64,000 nt of DNA from Chromobacterium sp. ATCC 53434 (GCF_002848345.1 NZ_CP025429.1:5074982-5138981); one strand, 5' to 3'; counted from the first letter of the stretch, positions 1-10,471 are shown. Notes: generated from the letters alone by a model not told the origin. Numbers and translations: made by a program.

Positions 1-120
1 GTGGTGCCGGAGTTCATGCCGGACCGGCATTACGCCTACGCGGTGCAGTGGCTGCTGCTGGGCGTCTGCCTGAGCGGTTTGTTCTGGCTGATGTGGAGAC
101 GACGCCATGAAATCCATTAG
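1..120 (+). CDS. SURF1-family cytochrome oxidase assembly protein, C-terminal end (partial)
   Basis: Only the last 39 codons lie in the window; the gene begins upstream. The visible peptide ends with a His-Tyr-Ala-Tyr-Ala-x-Gln-Trp stretch, a hydrophobic helix (LLLGVCLSGLFWLMW) and a basic tail. This is the usual C-terminal membrane segment of SURF1 proteins, which help insert heme into cytochrome oxidase subunit I. The stop lies 14 bases inside the next reading frame, so the genes are probably translationally coupled. The following heme A synthesis and SCO genes support the assignment. Confidence 0.75.
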   Translation: MVPEFMPDRHYAYAVQWLLLGVCLSGLFWLMWRRRHEIH

Positions 121-616
121 ACGCGGCCGGATGGCGCTGTTCGCGATGGCGCTGCTGTGCCTGGCGCCGGTGCTGGCGGCCTGGCTGGCCTACGCGCTGC
201 TGCCGCCCGGCGGCGGCGCCAGCTACGGCCAGTTGCTGCCGACCCAGCCGTTCGCCGCCGCCGCGCGGACCGACTGGCCGCGGGGCAAGTGGGTGCTGGC
301 CGCGGCCCAGGGCGCCGATTGCCAGAACCGTTGCCGTCAGCGCTGGTACGCGATGCAGCAGATCGAGAAGGCCCAGGGCGAGGCGGCCGGAAGGCTGACC
401 CGGGTGGCGTTGCTGGTGTCGGCCAGGCCGGCCGAGGTGGACGCGCCGCACCGGTTGTCCCATGCGCCGGAGCACGCGCTGCCGGCCGGCACCCAGGGTT
501 TTTATCTGGTCGATCCATTGGGCAACCAGGTGCTGTTTTACCGCGACGGCGCCGATCCGGGGCGGATCATAGACGAAGTCGCCAAGGTGCTGAAGGTGAA
601 CAACGGTTTGGGTTAG
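107..616 (+). CDS. membrane-anchored thioredoxin-like protein of the cytochrome oxidase assembly cluster
   Basis: A 169-residue protein with a basic N-terminus, one membrane segment (about residues 9-31) and a periplasmic domain. The domain has a Cys-x3-Cys pair (CQNRC, about residues 72-76) and ends in FYLVDPLGN..LFYRDGADP, which resembles the last strands of SCO/thioredoxin folds. Proteins of this type sit between SURF1 and CtaA in many betaproteobacteria and are annotated only as transmembrane proteins. A role in copper or heme delivery to oxidase is inferred from position. It overlaps the SURF1 gene by 14 bases. Confidence 0.7.
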   Translation: MKSIRRGRMALFAMALLCLAPVLAAWLAYALLPPGGGASYGQLLPTQPFAAAARTDWPRGKWVLAAAQGADCQNRCRQRWYAMQQIEKAQGEAAGRLTRVALLVSARPAEVDAPHRLSHAPEHALPAGTQGFYLVDPLGNQVLFYRDGADPGRIIDEVAKVLKVNNGLG

Positions 617-653
617 AGCCGATTCAACGCGTTGCAATGTGGGGGCGCTTGCC

Positions 654-1676
654 ATGCGAAAACTGATCTGGGCGGCCTTGTTGCTGGCCGTCGTCGTGGT
701 GCCGTTCGGCGCCTATGTCCGATTGTCCCATGCCGGGCTGGGTTGCCCGGACTGGCCAGGCTGTTACGGCCAGATCTCGCCGGCGCACGCCGCCGACAGC
801 ATAGCGCAGGCGCAGTCGCTGGCGCCGGACGGGCCGGTCAGCCTGGGCAAGGCCTGGCGCGAGATGGCGCACCGCTATCTGGCCGGCAGCCTGGGCCTGC
901 TGATCCTGCTGATAGGCTGGCGCGCCTGGCGCGAGAAGCGGCAGCGGCTGCCGGCCGGCCTGCTGCTGGCGACGGTGGCCCTGCAGGGCACGCTGGGCAT
1001 GCTGACCGTGACGCTGGTGTTGAAGCCGGTCATCGTCACCTCCCACCTGCTTGGCGGCATGGCGGTGCTGCAGATTCTGGCGTGGATGGCGCTGGCGCCG
1101 GGCCTGACGCCGGTCCGCGCCTCGGCGGCGCTGCCGCGGCTGGCCGGGCTGCTGGCGTCGGCGCTGGTGCTGCAACTGGCCCTGGGCGGCTGGGTGTCCA
1201 GCAATTACGCCGCGCTGGCCTGTCAGGGCTTCCCGGCCTGCAATGGCCAGTCCTGGCCCGAGCTGCGCTTCGACCGCGCCTTTCACCTGCTGCGCGAGCT
1301 GGGCGAGTCGCCGGACGGCGGCCTGCTCGATTTCGCCAGCCTGGTGACCATACACTGGCTGCACCGGCTGGGCGCGCTGGCGGTGTCGCTGCTGCTGTGC
1401 TCGGTGCTGTGGCTGGGCTGGCGCGAGGCGGCGCTGCGGCCGCATCTGGGCTGTCTGGCCGCTGCCTGGCTGCTGCAGATCGGCCTCGGCGTCGCCAATG
1501 TGCTGCTGCAGCTGCCTTTGCCGCTGGCGGTGGCCCACAATGCCGGCGCCGCGCTGTTGCTGATGACGGCCTTGCTGCTGCGCTCGCGCCTGCGGGCGCC
1601 GGCCGCCGCGCGTCGGCGGGCGGCGTTGCCGGCGCCGCCGCTGGGGCCGTGGGGCCGGCCGGGAGCGGAGCGATGA
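654..1676 (+). CDS. ctaA: heme A synthase (COX15/CtaA family)
   Basis: A 340-residue polytopic inner-membrane protein that oxidises heme O to heme A. Visible marks are the N-terminal membrane helix followed by [17 protein letters not shown] (the conserved GxGCPDWPxC region), [13 protein letters not shown] in the second half, and histidines in [13 protein letters not shown] and VAHN that fit the heme ligands of the two homologous four-helix halves. I chose the ATG at 654; a GTG 15 bases upstream is also open. The 3' end overlaps ctaB by 4 bases (ATGA). Confidence 0.92.
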   Translation: MRKLIWAALLLAVVVVPFGAYVRLSHAGLGCPDWPGCYGQISPAHAADSIAQAQSLAPDGPVSLGKAWREMAHRYLAGSLGLLILLIGWRAWREKRQRLPAGLLLATVALQGTLGMLTVTLVLKPVIVTSHLLGGMAVLQILAWMALAPGLTPVRASAALPRLAGLLASALVLQLALGGWVSSNYAALACQGFPACNGQSWPELRFDRAFHLLRELGESPDGGLLDFASLVTIHWLHRLGALAVSLLLCSVLWLGWREAALRPHLGCLAAAWLLQIGLGVANVLLQLPLPLAVAHNAGAALLLMTALLLRSRLRAPAAARRRAALPAPPLGPWGRPGAER

Positions 1677-2572
1677 GCGCGCTCGGTCTGCCGCTGTGGC
1701 GCCAGCACGCGCAGGCGCTGTGGCAATTGTCCAAGCCGCGGGTGGTGGCGCTGATCGTGTTCTGCGCGGTGATCGGCATGTTCCTGGCCAGTCCCGGCCT
1801 GCCGGCGGCGACGGTGGTGGTGCCGGCGACGCTGGGCATCGCGCTGGTGGCCGGCGCGGCGGCGATGATCAATTGCCTGGTCGAGCGCGGCGTCGACGCC
1901 CGGATGCGGCGCACCGCCTGGCGCGCGACCGCCACCGGCGACGTCGGGACGTGGGAGACGCTGCTGGTGGCGCTGTCGGTCGGCGGCGCCGGCCTGGCGC
2001 TGTTGTGGGCGTGCTGCAACGCGCTGACAGCCTGGCTGACGCTGGGCACCTTCGTCGGCTACGCCATCGTCTACACGCTGCTATTGAAACCGAACACGCC
2101 GCAAAACATCGTCATCGGCGGCGCCAGCGGCGCGATGCCGCCGGTGCTGGGCTGGGCGGCGGTCAGCGGCGAGATCAGCGCCTTCGCGCTGGTGCTGTTC
2201 CTGATCATCTACGCCTGGACGCCGCCGCATTTCTGGGCGCTGGCGCTGTACCGGCGCGACGACTACGCCCGCGCCGGCCTGCCCATGCTGCCGCTGACCC
2301 ACGGCCAGCGCTACACCACCTTGTCCATCGTGCTGTACAGCGTGCTGCTGTGCGCGATCACGCTGTTGCCGGCGGCGCTGGCGACGGTCGGATGGATCTA
2401 TCTGGCGGCGGCGCTGGCGCTGGACGCCAGGCTGTTGTTCCTTGCCGTGCGCCTGCATCGACAGTATGCTGACGCTCTGGCGCGTCGCGTTTTCGCCTGG
2501 TCGATCTGGTATCTGACCCTGCTGTTCGCGGCCTTGTTGTTAGACCATTACTGGCTGATTCCGCTTTCCTGA
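1673..2572 (+). CDS. ctaB: protoheme IX farnesyltransferase (heme O synthase)
   Basis: A 299-residue UbiA-family prenyltransferase that attaches a farnesyl group to heme B in the inner membrane. The first Asp-rich motif is seen as [15 protein letters not shown], followed by [11 protein letters not shown], and the second as [10 protein letters not shown] after [11 protein letters not shown]. About nine hydrophobic helices are present. The start overlaps the ctaA stop (ATGA) and the stop overlaps the next start (TGATG), so ctaA-ctaB-sco is one translationally coupled unit supplying heme A and copper to cytochrome oxidase. Confidence 0.92.
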   Translation: MSALGLPLWRQHAQALWQLSKPRVVALIVFCAVIGMFLASPGLPAATVVVPATLGIALVAGAAAMINCLVERGVDARMRRTAWRATATGDVGTWETLLVALSVGGAGLALLWACCNALTAWLTLGTFVGYAIVYTLLLKPNTPQNIVIGGASGAMPPVLGWAAVSGEISAFALVLFLIIYAWTPPHFWALALYRRDDYARAGLPMLPLTHGQRYTTLSIVLYSVLLCAITLLPAALATVGWIYLAAALALDARLLFLAVRLHRQYADALARRVFAWSIWYLTLLFAALLLDHYWLIPLS

Positions 2573-3153
2573 TGTCCAAATTCCTGCATTTCCTGTCCGG
2601 ACTCCTGATCGTGCTGGCGCTGAGCGCCTGCGCACCGCCCGTCGTCGATTTCAAGGGCACGTCGATAGACGACGACGCCATGGGCGGCGCCTTCACGTTG
2701 ATAGACTACAACGGCAAGCCGCGCAGTCTGGACCAGTTCCGCGGCAAGGTGGTGGCCCTGTTCTTCGGCTACACCAACTGCCCCGACGTCTGCCCGACGA
2801 CGATGCTGGAATACGGCTCGGTGATGAAGCAGCTGGGCGCCGACGCCGACAAGGTGCAGGTGCTGTTCGTCAGCGTCGACCCCGAGCGCGACACGCCGCG
2901 GGTGCTGGCGGGCTATGTGCCGCATTTCGACAAGCGCTTCATCGGCCTGACCGGCGGCGTCGACGCGATAGAGAAGGTGAAGAAGCAGTACAAGGTGGTG
3001 GCGCAGAAGGTGCCGACGCCCGGTGGAGGCTACAGCGTCGATCACAGCGCCGGCTCCTATCTGCTGGACCGGGACGGCAAGCTGAGGGTGTTTGAGGCCT
3101 ATGGCACGCCGGCGTCCAACCTTGCTTATGATATCAAGCAGTTGTTACGCTAA
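2572..3153 (+). CDS. SCO1/SenC-family copper chaperone lipoprotein
   Basis: A 193-residue protein with a lipoprotein signal (LALSAC, Cys at residue 20) and a thioredoxin-like SCO domain. The copper-binding Cys-x3-Cys is seen in GYTNCPDVCPTT, and the distal ligand His in YSVDHSAGSYLLD. SCO proteins deliver copper to the CuA centre of oxidase subunit II or reduce its thiols. It closes the oxidase assembly cluster, starting one base inside the ctaB stop. Confidence 0.9.
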   Translation: MSKFLHFLSGLLIVLALSACAPPVVDFKGTSIDDDAMGGAFTLIDYNGKPRSLDQFRGKVVALFFGYTNCPDVCPTTMLEYGSVMKQLGADADKVQVLFVSVDPERDTPRVLAGYVPHFDKRFIGLTGGVDAIEKVKKQYKVVAQKVPTPGGGYSVDHSAGSYLLDRDGKLRVFEAYGTPASNLAYDIKQLLR

Positions 3154-3198
3154 ACTTGGCGTATCACTCCACCCCCGAGACATGAAAGTCGGCATATC

Positions 3199-3963
3199 GT
3201 GAGCAACGACCCCACTCCCGTCAATCCGGCCGGTCAGCACCAGTCCCTGGACCTGGCCAGATTCACGCTGGCCTCGCCGGCGGAGATTGCCCAGCATCTG
3301 TCTGGTATCGCCAAGCACGGTCACATGGTGACGGTTTTCGCCAACAAGGGGAAAAACTTCATCCTGACCCGCCTGCTGGGGGTCGACTACCAGTCTGGCG
3401 TGTTCACTTTCGACTGGGGCGCCGACGAGGATACCAACCAGCAGGTGCTGAACAGCGAGCGCAATGTTTTCGTCTGCTCGCCGGAAGGCGTGAAGACCCA
3501 GTTCGTCGCCGGCCAGATCAGCCGGGTGATGGTGGACGACAGGCCGGCCTTCCAGTGCCAGCTGCCGGAGCAGGTGATCAAGCTGCAACGGCGCGAGTTC
3601 TTCCGCATCCAGACGCCGCTCGGCACGCCGGTATTCTGCCATGTCGGCGATTTCAACCAGCGCGCGATCGATCTGGCGCTGTTCGACATCAGCCTGGGCG
3701 GCATGAGCTTGTGGCTGCCCGGCGTCGACACGCCCGGCTTCGACCTCGGCCAGCAGTATCTGCAGTGCTCGATAGAGCTGAAGCCGCTGGGCGTGCTGAC
3801 GCTGGGCATCGAGGTGCGCCACCGGCTGACCGCGCGGATGCGCAACGGCAACGAGGCGATGCGGGTCGGCTGTTCCTATCTGAATCTGACGCCGCCGATG
3901 GAGACGCTGATCCAGCGCTATGTCGGTCTGCTCGAACGCGAGCGCCGCGCGCTGGTCGGCTGA
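3199..3963 (+). CDS. YcgR-like flagellar brake protein, c-di-GMP-binding PilZ domain
   Basis: A 254-residue protein with an N-terminal YcgR domain (about residues 25-125) and a C-terminal PilZ domain. The PilZ signature is present as RREFFR (the RxxxR loop) and, about 45 residues later, DISLGG (the D/NxSxxG motif). When c-di-GMP is bound, YcgR proteins slow the flagellar motor. The start is a GTG at 3199; no stronger start is in frame. Only 36 bases separate it from hisG, so some his transcription may read through from here. Confidence 0.85.
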   Translation: MSNDPTPVNPAGQHQSLDLARFTLASPAEIAQHLSGIAKHGHMVTVFANKGKNFILTRLLGVDYQSGVFTFDWGADEDTNQQVLNSERNVFVCSPEGVKTQFVAGQISRVMVDDRPAFQCQLPEQVIKLQRREFFRIQTPLGTPVFCHVGDFNQRAIDLALFDISLGGMSLWLPGVDTPGFDLGQQYLQCSIELKPLGVLTLGIEVRHRLTARMRNGNEAMRVGCSYLNLTPPMETLIQRYVGLLERERRALVG

Positions 3964-3999
3964 CGCCGATCTACCCATTCACTTTCGCAGTAGAAGACC

Positions 4000-4641
4000 A
4001 TGAAGCTGACCATCGCCCTGTCCAAGGGCCGAATTTTTGAAGAAACGCTGCCGCTGCTGGCGGCGGCCGGCATCGTGCCGGCGGAAAACCCGGAATCGTC
4101 GCGCAAGCTGATCATAGCCACCAATCACCCGGAGGTGCAGCTGGTGATCGTGCGCGCGTCCGACGTGCCGACCTATGTGCAGTACGGCGCGGCCGACCTC
4201 GGCATCGCCGGGCGCGACGTGCTGATCGAGCACGGCGGCGCCGGCCTGTACCAGCCGCTGGACCTGAACATCGCCAAGTGCAAGATGATGGTGGCGGTGC
4301 AGGAGGGCTACGATTACGACGCCGCGGTGCGCCAGGGCGCGCGGTTGAAGATCGCCACCAAATACCCGCTGATCGCCCGCGAGCACTTCGCGAAGAAGGG
4401 CGTGCACGTCGACATCATCAAGCTGTACGGCTCGATGGAGCTGGCGCCGCTGGTCGGCCTGGCCGACGCCATCGTCGACCTGGTGTCCACCGGCGGCACG
4501 CTGCGCGCCAACAAGCTGGTGGCGGTCGAGCACATCATCGACATCAGCTCGCGGCTGGTGGTCAACCAGGCCGCCTTGAAGCTGAAGTACGACGCGATCC
4601 AGCCGGTGCTGGACGCTTTCGCCGGCGCCGTGCCGGCCTGA
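4000..4641 (+). CDS. hisG: ATP phosphoribosyltransferase, short form (HisG)
   Basis: A 213-residue enzyme for the first committed step of histidine synthesis (ATP + PRPP to phosphoribosyl-ATP). It begins [16 protein letters not shown] and has the PRPP loop [13 protein letters not shown]. The length identifies the short form, which lacks the C-terminal regulatory ACT-like domain and needs HisZ for activity and feedback control; no hisZ is present in this window. It is the first gene of the his operon. Confidence 0.95.
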   Translation: MKLTIALSKGRIFEETLPLLAAAGIVPAENPESSRKLIIATNHPEVQLVIVRASDVPTYVQYGAADLGIAGRDVLIEHGGAGLYQPLDLNIAKCKMMVAVQEGYDYDAAVRQGARLKIATKYPLIAREHFAKKGVHVDIIKLYGSMELAPLVGLADAIVDLVSTGGTLRANKLVAVEHIIDISSRLVVNQAALKLKYDAIQPVLDAFAGAVPA

Positions 4642-4729
4642 TCGATACGCATGCCGGGCGGGTAGCGGTCAACCGATAGGCTCGGCCGGCGTTGGCCATT
4701 GTTCAGGCTATAAGCATCAGAGAATCATT

Positions 4730-6022
4730 ATGTTGAAACTGTCATCCTCCCAGCCCGACTTCGCCGAGCGCCTGCAGGCGCTGCTGGCCTTTGAAACCGC
4801 GCAGGACCCGGCGGTGGACGCCGCCGTCGCGGCGATCTGCGCCGACGTCCATCATCGCGGCGACGCGGCGCTGGTGGAGTACACCAACCGTTTCGACCGC
4901 ATGCAGGCGGCGAGCATCGCCGACCTGACGCTGAGCCGCGAGCAACTGGAGGCCGCCTGGGGGCGGCTGCGGGCCGACGTGCGCGACGCGCTGTCAGCCG
5001 CCGCCGACCGGGTGCGCCGCTATCACGAGAAGCAGCTGGCGCACTCCTGGAGCTACGAGGACGAGGACGGCACGCTGTTGGGCCAGCAGGTGACGCCGCT
5101 GGATCGCGTCGGCATCTATGTGCCGGGCGGCAAGGCCGCCTATCCGAGTTCGGTGCTGATGAACGCGCTGCCGGCCAAGGTGGCCGGCGTCGGCGAGATC
5201 GTCATGGTGGTGCCGACGCCGGGCGGCGAACGCAACGACCTGGTGCTGGCCGCGGCCTATATCGCCGGTGTCGACAAGGTGTTCACCGTCGGCGGCGCCC
5301 AGGCGGTGGCCGCGCTGGCCTACGGCACCGCCACCATTCCGCAGGTGGACAAGATCACCGGCCCCGGCAACGCCTACGTCGCCGCCGCCAAGCGCCGGGT
5401 GTTCGGCGTGGTCGGCATCGACATGGTGGCCGGCCCGTCCGAGATCCTGGTGATCTGCGACGGCGACACCGACCCGGACTGGGTGGCGATGGACCTGTTC
5501 AGCCAGGCCGAGCACGACGAGATCGCCCAGGCCATCCTGCTGTGCCCGTCGGCCGACTACATCGCCCAGGTCGAGGCCAGCATCGCCAGGCTGCTGCCGG
5601 CCATGCCGCGCCGCGCCATCATCGAGGCCAGCCTGGGCAACCGCGGCGCGCTGATCGAAGTGCGCGACCTGGCCGAAGCCTGCGAGATAAGCAACTACAT
5701 CGCGCCGGAGCATCTGGAGCTGTCGGTGGCCGATCCGGACGCGCTGCTGCCGCTGCTGCGCCACGCCGGCGCCATCTTCATGGGCCGCTTCACCTCGGAG
5801 AGCCTCGGCGATTATTGCGCCGGGCCCAACCACGTGTTGCCGACCAGCCGCACCGCGCGCTTCGCCAGCCCGCTGGGCGTCTACGACTTCCAGAAGCGCA
5901 GCAGCCTGATCCGCGTGTCGCAGGCCGGCGCGCAGAAGCTGGGCCGCATCGCCAGCCTGCTGGCGCATGGCGAGGGCCTGACCGCGCACGCCCGCGCGGC
6001 CGAGTTGAGACTCGATAAATAA
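4730..6022 (+). CDS. hisD: histidinol dehydrogenase
   Basis: A 430-residue zinc enzyme that oxidises L-histidinol to L-histidine in two NAD-dependent steps. Visible signatures are [57 protein letters not shown] and the catalytic region [10 protein letters not shown] with the downstream GPNHVLPT (zinc and base residues). Full family length. It lies 88 bases after hisG and is followed by a GC-rich hairpin spacer before hisC. Confidence 0.96.
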   Translation: MLKLSSSQPDFAERLQALLAFETAQDPAVDAAVAAICADVHHRGDAALVEYTNRFDRMQAASIADLTLSREQLEAAWGRLRADVRDALSAAADRVRRYHEKQLAHSWSYEDEDGTLLGQQVTPLDRVGIYVPGGKAAYPSSVLMNALPAKVAGVGEIVMVVPTPGGERNDLVLAAAYIAGVDKVFTVGGAQAVAALAYGTATIPQVDKITGPGNAYVAAAKRRVFGVVGIDMVAGPSEILVICDGDTDPDWVAMDLFSQAEHDEIAQAILLCPSADYIAQVEASIARLLPAMPRRAIIEASLGNRGALIEVRDLAEACEISNYIAPEHLELSVADPDALLPLLRHAGAIFMGRFTSESLGDYCAGPNHVLPTSRTARFASPLGVYDFQKRSSLIRVSQAGAQKLGRIASLLAHGEGLTAHARAAELRLDK

Positions 6023-6032
6023 GTCCGCCGTA

Positions 6033-6091
6033 GCCGCGCCGCAACAGGCGCGGCCCGTCGGGCGCGCGGCGGTGGTCCGCCGCGCCCGGAC
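6033..6091 (+). repeat. two GC-rich hairpins in the hisD-hisC spacer
   Basis: An 8-bp perfect stem GCCGCGCC/GGCGCGGC (6033-6054, loop gcaaca) is followed by a longer imperfect stem (about 6059-6088) around the loop TGGT. Neither is followed directly by a T-run, so they look like intercistronic mRNA structures or REP-like elements, not a clean terminator. A TTTTTT stretch does occur at 6103-6108. Confidence 0.5.
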
Positions 6092-6154
6092 GCGTTACGA
6101 TGCTTTTTTGCCCGTTCGCGGGACGATGACGGCGCTAGGCGCCGCAGATACACG

Positions 6155-7231
6155 ATGACGACCAAACTGAGCACCAAGCAACTCGTCCGCGACGAGATCG
6201 CCGCGATCAAGGCCTACCACGTGGCGCCGGCCGCGGGCTTCATCAAGCTGGACGCGATGGAGAATCCGTGGCCGCTGCCGGTGGCCTTGCAGCACGCGCT
6301 GGCCGTCGAGCTGGCCCAGGTGGCGCTGAACCGCTATCCGGACGCCAACGGCGGCGGCCTGAAGGACGATCTGCGCGCCGCCTTCGCCATTCCGGCCGCG
6401 GCCGACATCGTGCTCGGCAACGGCTCGGACGAGCTGATCACGCTGGTGACGCAGGCGCTGGCGCGCCCCGGCGCCAAATTGCTGGCGCTGGAGCCGTCCT
6501 TCGTGATGTACAAGATGAACGCGCTGTTCTCCGGCCTGCAATACGTCGGCGTGCCGCTGCGCGATGATTTCACGCTGGATCTGCCGGCCACGCTGGCCGC
6601 CATCGAGCGCGAACGGCCGGCGGTGGTCTTCGTGTCCTATCCGAACAATCCGACCGGTCCGCGCTACGCCCGCGACGAGGTGATGGCGATCTGCCGCGCC
6701 GCGCCGGGTCTGGTGGTGGTCGACGAGGCCTATCAGAGCTTCGCCTCCGACAGCTTCATGGACCTGGCCGGCGAGCTGGACAATCTGTTGGTGATGCGCA
6801 CGCTGTCCAAGCTGGGCCTGGCCGGCATCCGCCTGGGCTACGCCGCGGCCAGCCCGGAGTGGATAGCCGAGCTGGACAAGGTGCGGCCGCCGTACAACGT
6901 CAATGTGCTGACGCTGGCCGCCGCCCGCTTCGCGCTGCAATACCTGGACGTGTTCAACCGCCAGGCGGCCGAGCTGCGCGCCGAGCGCGCCAAACTGTTC
7001 GACGCGCTGGCCGCGCTGCCCCGGCTGACGGCGTTTCCGTCCGAGGCCAACTTCGTCACCGTCCGCGCGCCGGACGCGCCGGCGCTGTTCCAGCATCTGA
7101 AGGCGTCCGGCATTCTGATCAAGCAGCTGCACGGCAGCCATCCGCTGCTGGAGAACTGCCTGCGCCTGACCGTCGGCAGCCCGGACGAGAACGCCGCGCT
7201 GCTGTCCGCCATACAACGTTTTTTCGCCTGA
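6155..7231 (+). CDS. hisC: histidinol-phosphate aminotransferase
   Basis: A 358-residue fold-type I PLP aminotransferase converting imidazole-acetol phosphate to histidinol phosphate. It has [15 protein letters not shown] near the N-terminus, GNGSDELI (phosphate-binding loop), [18 protein letters not shown] and the PLP-lysine region [14 protein letters not shown]. The C-terminal [11 protein letters not shown] is typical. Full length. The spacing to hisB is 7 bases. Confidence 0.95.
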   Translation: MTTKLSTKQLVRDEIAAIKAYHVAPAAGFIKLDAMENPWPLPVALQHALAVELAQVALNRYPDANGGGLKDDLRAAFAIPAAADIVLGNGSDELITLVTQALARPGAKLLALEPSFVMYKMNALFSGLQYVGVPLRDDFTLDLPATLAAIERERPAVVFVSYPNNPTGPRYARDEVMAICRAAPGLVVVDEAYQSFASDSFMDLAGELDNLLVMRTLSKLGLAGIRLGYAAASPEWIAELDKVRPPYNVNVLTLAAARFALQYLDVFNRQAAELRAERAKLFDALAALPRLTAFPSEANFVTVRAPDAPALFQHLKASGILIKQLHGSHPLLENCLRLTVGSPDENAALLSAIQRFFA

Positions 7232-7238
7232 AGCCGCA

Positions 7239-7832
7239 ATGAGAACCGCTACCGTCACCCGCAACACGCTGGAAACCCAGATCACCGTCACGCTGAATCT
7301 GGACGGCACAGGCCAGGGCCGCTTCGAGACCGGCGTGCCCTTCCTCGACCACATGATGGACCAGATTGCCCGCCACGGGCTGATCGATCTGGACGTCAAG
7401 GCGGTCGGCGACCTGCACATCGACGCCCACCACACGGTGGAGGATATCGGCATCACGCTGGGCCAGGCCTTCGCCCGCGCCATCGGCGACAAGAAGGGCA
7501 TACGCCGCTACGGCCACGCCTATGTGCCGCTGGACGAGGCCTTGAGCCGCGTGGTGATCGACCTGTCCGGCCGTCCCGGCCTGGTTTACGACGTCGATTA
7601 CACCCGCGCCAGCATCGGCCAGTTCGACGTCGACCTGTTCTCCGAATTCTTCCATGGCTTCGTCAACCACAGCATGGTCACGCTGCATATCGACAATCTG
7701 CGCGGCCACAACAGCCACCACCAGGCCGAGACCATCTTCAAGGCCTTCGGCCGCGCGCTGCGCATGGCCTGTGAGCACGACGAACGGATGGCGGGCATCA
7801 CGCCGTCGACCAAGGGGACGCTGTCGGCATGA
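7239..7832 (+). CDS. hisB: imidazoleglycerol-phosphate dehydratase
   Basis: A 197-residue monofunctional dehydratase (no histidinol-phosphatase domain, unlike enterobacterial HisB). Metal ligands are visible in the repeated motifs [34 protein letters not shown] and NSHHQAE. It forms a Mn-dependent 24-mer in the family. The stop overlaps the hisH start by 4 bases (ATGA). Confidence 0.96.
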   Translation: MRTATVTRNTLETQITVTLNLDGTGQGRFETGVPFLDHMMDQIARHGLIDLDVKAVGDLHIDAHHTVEDIGITLGQAFARAIGDKKGIRRYGHAYVPLDEALSRVVIDLSGRPGLVYDVDYTRASIGQFDVDLFSEFFHGFVNHSMVTLHIDNLRGHNSHHQAETIFKAFGRALRMACEHDERMAGITPSTKGTLSA

Positions 7833-8467
7833 AAGTCGCAGTCATCGATTACGGCATGGGCAATCTGCACTCGGTGCTGAAGTCCCTGCAGGCGGTCAAC
7901 GAGATCGGCGCCGACATTTTCCTGACGCGCGATCCGGAGGCGGTGCTCAAGGCCGACAAGGTGGTTTTCCCCGGTCAGGGGGCGATGCCGGACTGCATGC
8001 GCGAATTGAACCGCCACGGTCTGGCCGACGCCGTCGGTGAAACTACGTGGAACAAGCCGTTTTTTGGTATCTGCGTCGGCGCGCAGCTATTGTTCGATCA
8101 TAGCGAGGAAGGCGATACCGCCGGGCTGGGGCTGTTTCCCGGCAGGGTGCTGCGTTTCGCCGACGATCTCGTCGCCAACGGCGAGCGGCTGAAGGTGCCG
8201 CACATGGGCTGGAACCAGGTTTATCAGACCCGGCCCCATCCGATGTTCGCCGGCATCGCCGACGGCGAGCGCTTCTATTTCGTGCACAGCTACCATTTTG
8301 CGCCGGCCGACGCGGCGCTGACGCTGGCGGAGAGTGATTATCCGCAGCGGTTTGCCAGTATCGTCGGGCGTGGCAATATATTCGCCACGCAGTTTCACAC
8401 CGAAAAGAGCCACCGGGCCGGCCTTCAGATGATGAAGAACTTCCTGGCCTGGGACGGCAATGTTTAA
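7829..8467 (+). CDS. hisH: imidazole glycerol phosphate synthase, glutaminase subunit
   Basis: A 212-residue class I glutamine amidotransferase that supplies ammonia to HisF. The start [14 protein letters not shown] is typical; the nucleophile Cys is in [12 protein letters not shown] (the usual order is GICLGMQ), and the catalytic His is in [13 protein letters not shown]. Pairs with hisF three genes downstream. Confidence 0.95.
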   Translation: MKVAVIDYGMGNLHSVLKSLQAVNEIGADIFLTRDPEAVLKADKVVFPGQGAMPDCMRELNRHGLADAVGETTWNKPFFGICVGAQLLFDHSEEGDTAGLGLFPGRVLRFADDLVANGERLKVPHMGWNQVYQTRPHPMFAGIADGERFYFVHSYHFAPADAALTLAESDYPQRFASIVGRGNIFATQFHTEKSHRAGLQMMKNFLAWDGNV

Positions 8468-8488
8468 CTCACGTTTCGACTTAGCACC

Positions 8489-9229
8489 ATGCTGCTGATA
8501 CCCGCGATAGACCTGAAAGACGGTCAATGCGTGCGCCTGAGACAGGGCGCGATGGACGATGCCACCATCTTTTCCGACGATCCGGTCAAGGTTGCCGCCC
8601 ACTGGCGCGACCAGGGCGCCAGACGATTGCATCTGGTCGACCTGAACGGCGCCTTCGCCGGCAAACCGAAGAATCTGGCGGTGATCCGCGATATTCTCGG
8701 CGAAGTCGGCGAAGACATGCCGGTGCAACTGGGTGGCGGCATCCGCGACCTGGACACGATAGAGGCCTACCTCGACATGGGCCTGGCCTATGTGATCATC
8801 GGCACCGCCGCGGTCAAGACGCCGGGCTTCCTGCACGACGCCTGCGACGCCTTCCCCGGCCAGGTCATCGTCGGCCTCGATGCCAAGGACGGCATGGTGG
8901 CCATCGACGGCTGGGCCAAGATCACCAATCACAATGTGATCGATCTGGCCAAGCGCTTCGAGGACTACGGCGTCAACTCGGTGATCTATACCGACATCGG
9001 CCGCGACGGCATGATGACCGGCGTCAACATCGAGGCCACCGTCAAGCTGGCGCAGGCGCTGACCATCCCGGTGATCGCCTCCGGCGGCCTGACCAATCTC
9101 GACGACATCCGCGCCTTGTGCGCGGTGGAGGACGAGGGGGTCGAGGGCGCCGTCACCGGCCGGGCGATCTACGAGGGCAGCATAGACTTCGCCGCCGCGC
9201 AGACGCTGGCCGACGAACTGGCCGGCTGA
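8489..9229 (+). CDS. hisA: phosphoribosylformimino-5-aminoimidazole carboxamide ribotide isomerase
   Basis: A 246-residue (beta/alpha)8 barrel that performs an Amadori rearrangement of ProFAR. The catalytic Asp is in the first strand ([16 protein letters not shown]) and the second in [12 protein letters not shown]; the half-barrel phosphate loops are LGGGIRDLD and [10 protein letters not shown]. Full length. The stop codon TGA forms the loop of a GGCCGGC/GCCGGCC inverted repeat. Confidence 0.96.
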   Translation: MLLIPAIDLKDGQCVRLRQGAMDDATIFSDDPVKVAAHWRDQGARRLHLVDLNGAFAGKPKNLAVIRDILGEVGEDMPVQLGGGIRDLDTIEAYLDMGLAYVIIGTAAVKTPGFLHDACDAFPGQVIVGLDAKDGMVAIDGWAKITNHNVIDLAKRFEDYGVNSVIYTDIGRDGMMTGVNIEATVKLAQALTIPVIASGGLTNLDDIRALCAVEDEGVEGAVTGRAIYEGSIDFAAAQTLADELAG

Positions 9230-9240
9230 GCCGGCCGACC

Positions 9241-9275
9241 ACGCCGGCGGCGGGCTCGTCCCGCCGCTTCGGCGT
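9241..9275 (+). repeat. large stem-loop in the hisA-hisF spacer
   Basis: ACGCCG pairs with CGGCGT and inside it GCGGCGGG pairs with CCCGCCGC around the loop ctcgt, giving 14 base pairs with a two-base bulge. No T-run follows, so it is not a simple terminator. It may protect or process the his mRNA, or it may be a REP-like unit. Confidence 0.55.
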
Positions 9276-9299
9276 GCCTGAAGCTTTCTGGAAACGCAC

Positions 9300-10064
9300 A
9301 TGCTTGCCAAACGCATCATCCCCTGCCTGGACGTGACCGCCGGCCGCGTGGTCAAGGGCGTCAACTTCCTGGGCCTGCGCGACGCCGGCGACCCGGTGGA
9401 GATCGCCCGCCGTTACAACGAGCAGGGCGCCGACGAGCTGACCTTCCTCGACATCACCGCAAGCTCCGACCAGCGCGACATCATCCTGCACGTCATCGAA
9501 GCGGTGGCCGAGCAGGTGTTCATTCCGCTGACCGTCGGCGGCGGCGTGCGCAGCGTCGCCGACATCCGCCGGCTGTTGAACGCCGGCGCCGACAAGGTCA
9601 GCATCAATACCGCCGCCGTCACCGATCCGGACTTCGTCCGCGAGGCGTCCGAGCACTTCGGCAACCAGTGCATCGTCGTCGCGCTGGACGCCAAAGCGGT
9701 GACGCCGGAAAACGACCGCTGGGAGATCTTCACCCACGGCGGCCGCAAGCCGACCGGCCTCGACGCCGTCGAATGGGCGCGCAAGATGCAGGCGCTGGGC
9801 GCCGGCGAAATCCTGCTGACCAGCATGGACCGCGACGGCACCAAGGTCGGCTTCAATCTGCCGCTGACGCGCGCGGTGTCCGACGCGGTGAACATTCCCG
9901 TCATCGCCTCCGGCGGCGTCGGCAATCTGCAGCACCTGGTCGACGGGGTCAGGGACGGCCACGCCGACGCGGTGCTGGCCGCCAGCATCTTCCACTTCGG
10001 CGAATACACGGTGGATCAGGCCAAGCAGGCGATGCGCGCCGCCGGCATCAAGGTCAGGCTGTGA
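9300..10064 (+). CDS. hisF: imidazole glycerol phosphate synthase, cyclase subunit
   Basis: A 254-residue (beta/alpha)8 barrel that joins ammonia from HisH to PRFAR, producing imidazole glycerol phosphate and AICAR. The catalytic Asp residues are in [15 protein letters not shown] and [14 protein letters not shown]; the phosphate loops are TVGGGVRSV and [10 protein letters not shown]. It is homologous to HisA. The stop overlaps the GTG start of the small secreted protein. Confidence 0.96.
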   Translation: MLAKRIIPCLDVTAGRVVKGVNFLGLRDAGDPVEIARRYNEQGADELTFLDITASSDQRDIILHVIEAVAEQVFIPLTVGGGVRSVADIRRLLNAGADKVSINTAAVTDPDFVREASEHFGNQCIVVALDAKAVTPENDRWEIFTHGGRKPTGLDAVEWARKMQALGAGEILLTSMDRDGTKVGFNLPLTRAVSDAVNIPVIASGGVGNLQHLVDGVRDGHADAVLAASIFHFGEYTVDQAKQAMRAAGIKVRL

Positions 10065-10471
10065 AAACCCTGGCCGCGTCTCTGCTCGCCTTGTCCGTCG
10101 GGACGACGGCGGCGGCGGACGCTTCGAGGCTGGCCGCCGGACTTTGGCAGATCGACGTGACCAGCGGCGACATGCAGTCCGGAAGCGGGACGCTGTGCGA
10201 GAAAGCGCCGATGACGGTGCTGGAGATGGCGGCCCAGGTGGTCGGGGTGCCGGCCGGCGCGGAATGCGCGCTCTCCGGCGCGGTGGAGGCGCCGGGCATC
10301 AGCCGTTACCGCTGCAAGCTGAAGGACGGACTGGAGATGGAAACGGTGTTTTTCTGGCAACGGCTGCAAGCGGACGAATGGACCGCCGGCAGCGTGGTCA
10401 AGTTGCGGCCGGCCAATCAGGAGGCCGCCGCGTTGCAATTGCGGCTGCGCCGCGTGGGAGAATGCAAGTGA
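10061..10471 (+). CDS. small secreted protein of unknown function inserted in the his operon
   Basis: A 136-residue protein starting at a GTG that overlaps the hisF stop by 4 bases. It has a signal peptide ([18 protein letters not shown]) and a mature domain beginning [18 protein letters not shown], with Cys at CEK, AECALSG, RYRC and GEC. The GLWQID opening and the spaced cysteines recall DUF3617 proteins, but this resemblance is weak. A histidine-pathway role is not apparent; its place between hisF and hisI suggests co-expression only. Its stop overlaps the hisI GTG start. Confidence 0.7.
   Translation: MKTLAASLLALSVGTTAAADASRLAAGLWQIDVTSGDMQSGSGTLCEKAPMTVLEMAAQVVGVPAGAECALSGAVEAPGISRYRCKLKDGLEMETVFFWQRLQADEWTAGSVVKLRPANQEAAALQLRLRRVGECK

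Noticed and set aside
632..2572. 646-codon frame covering ctaA and ctaB
   Set aside because: Only the last 299 codons, from 1673, are ctaB. The upstream part is a shadow of ctaA, which is in another frame.
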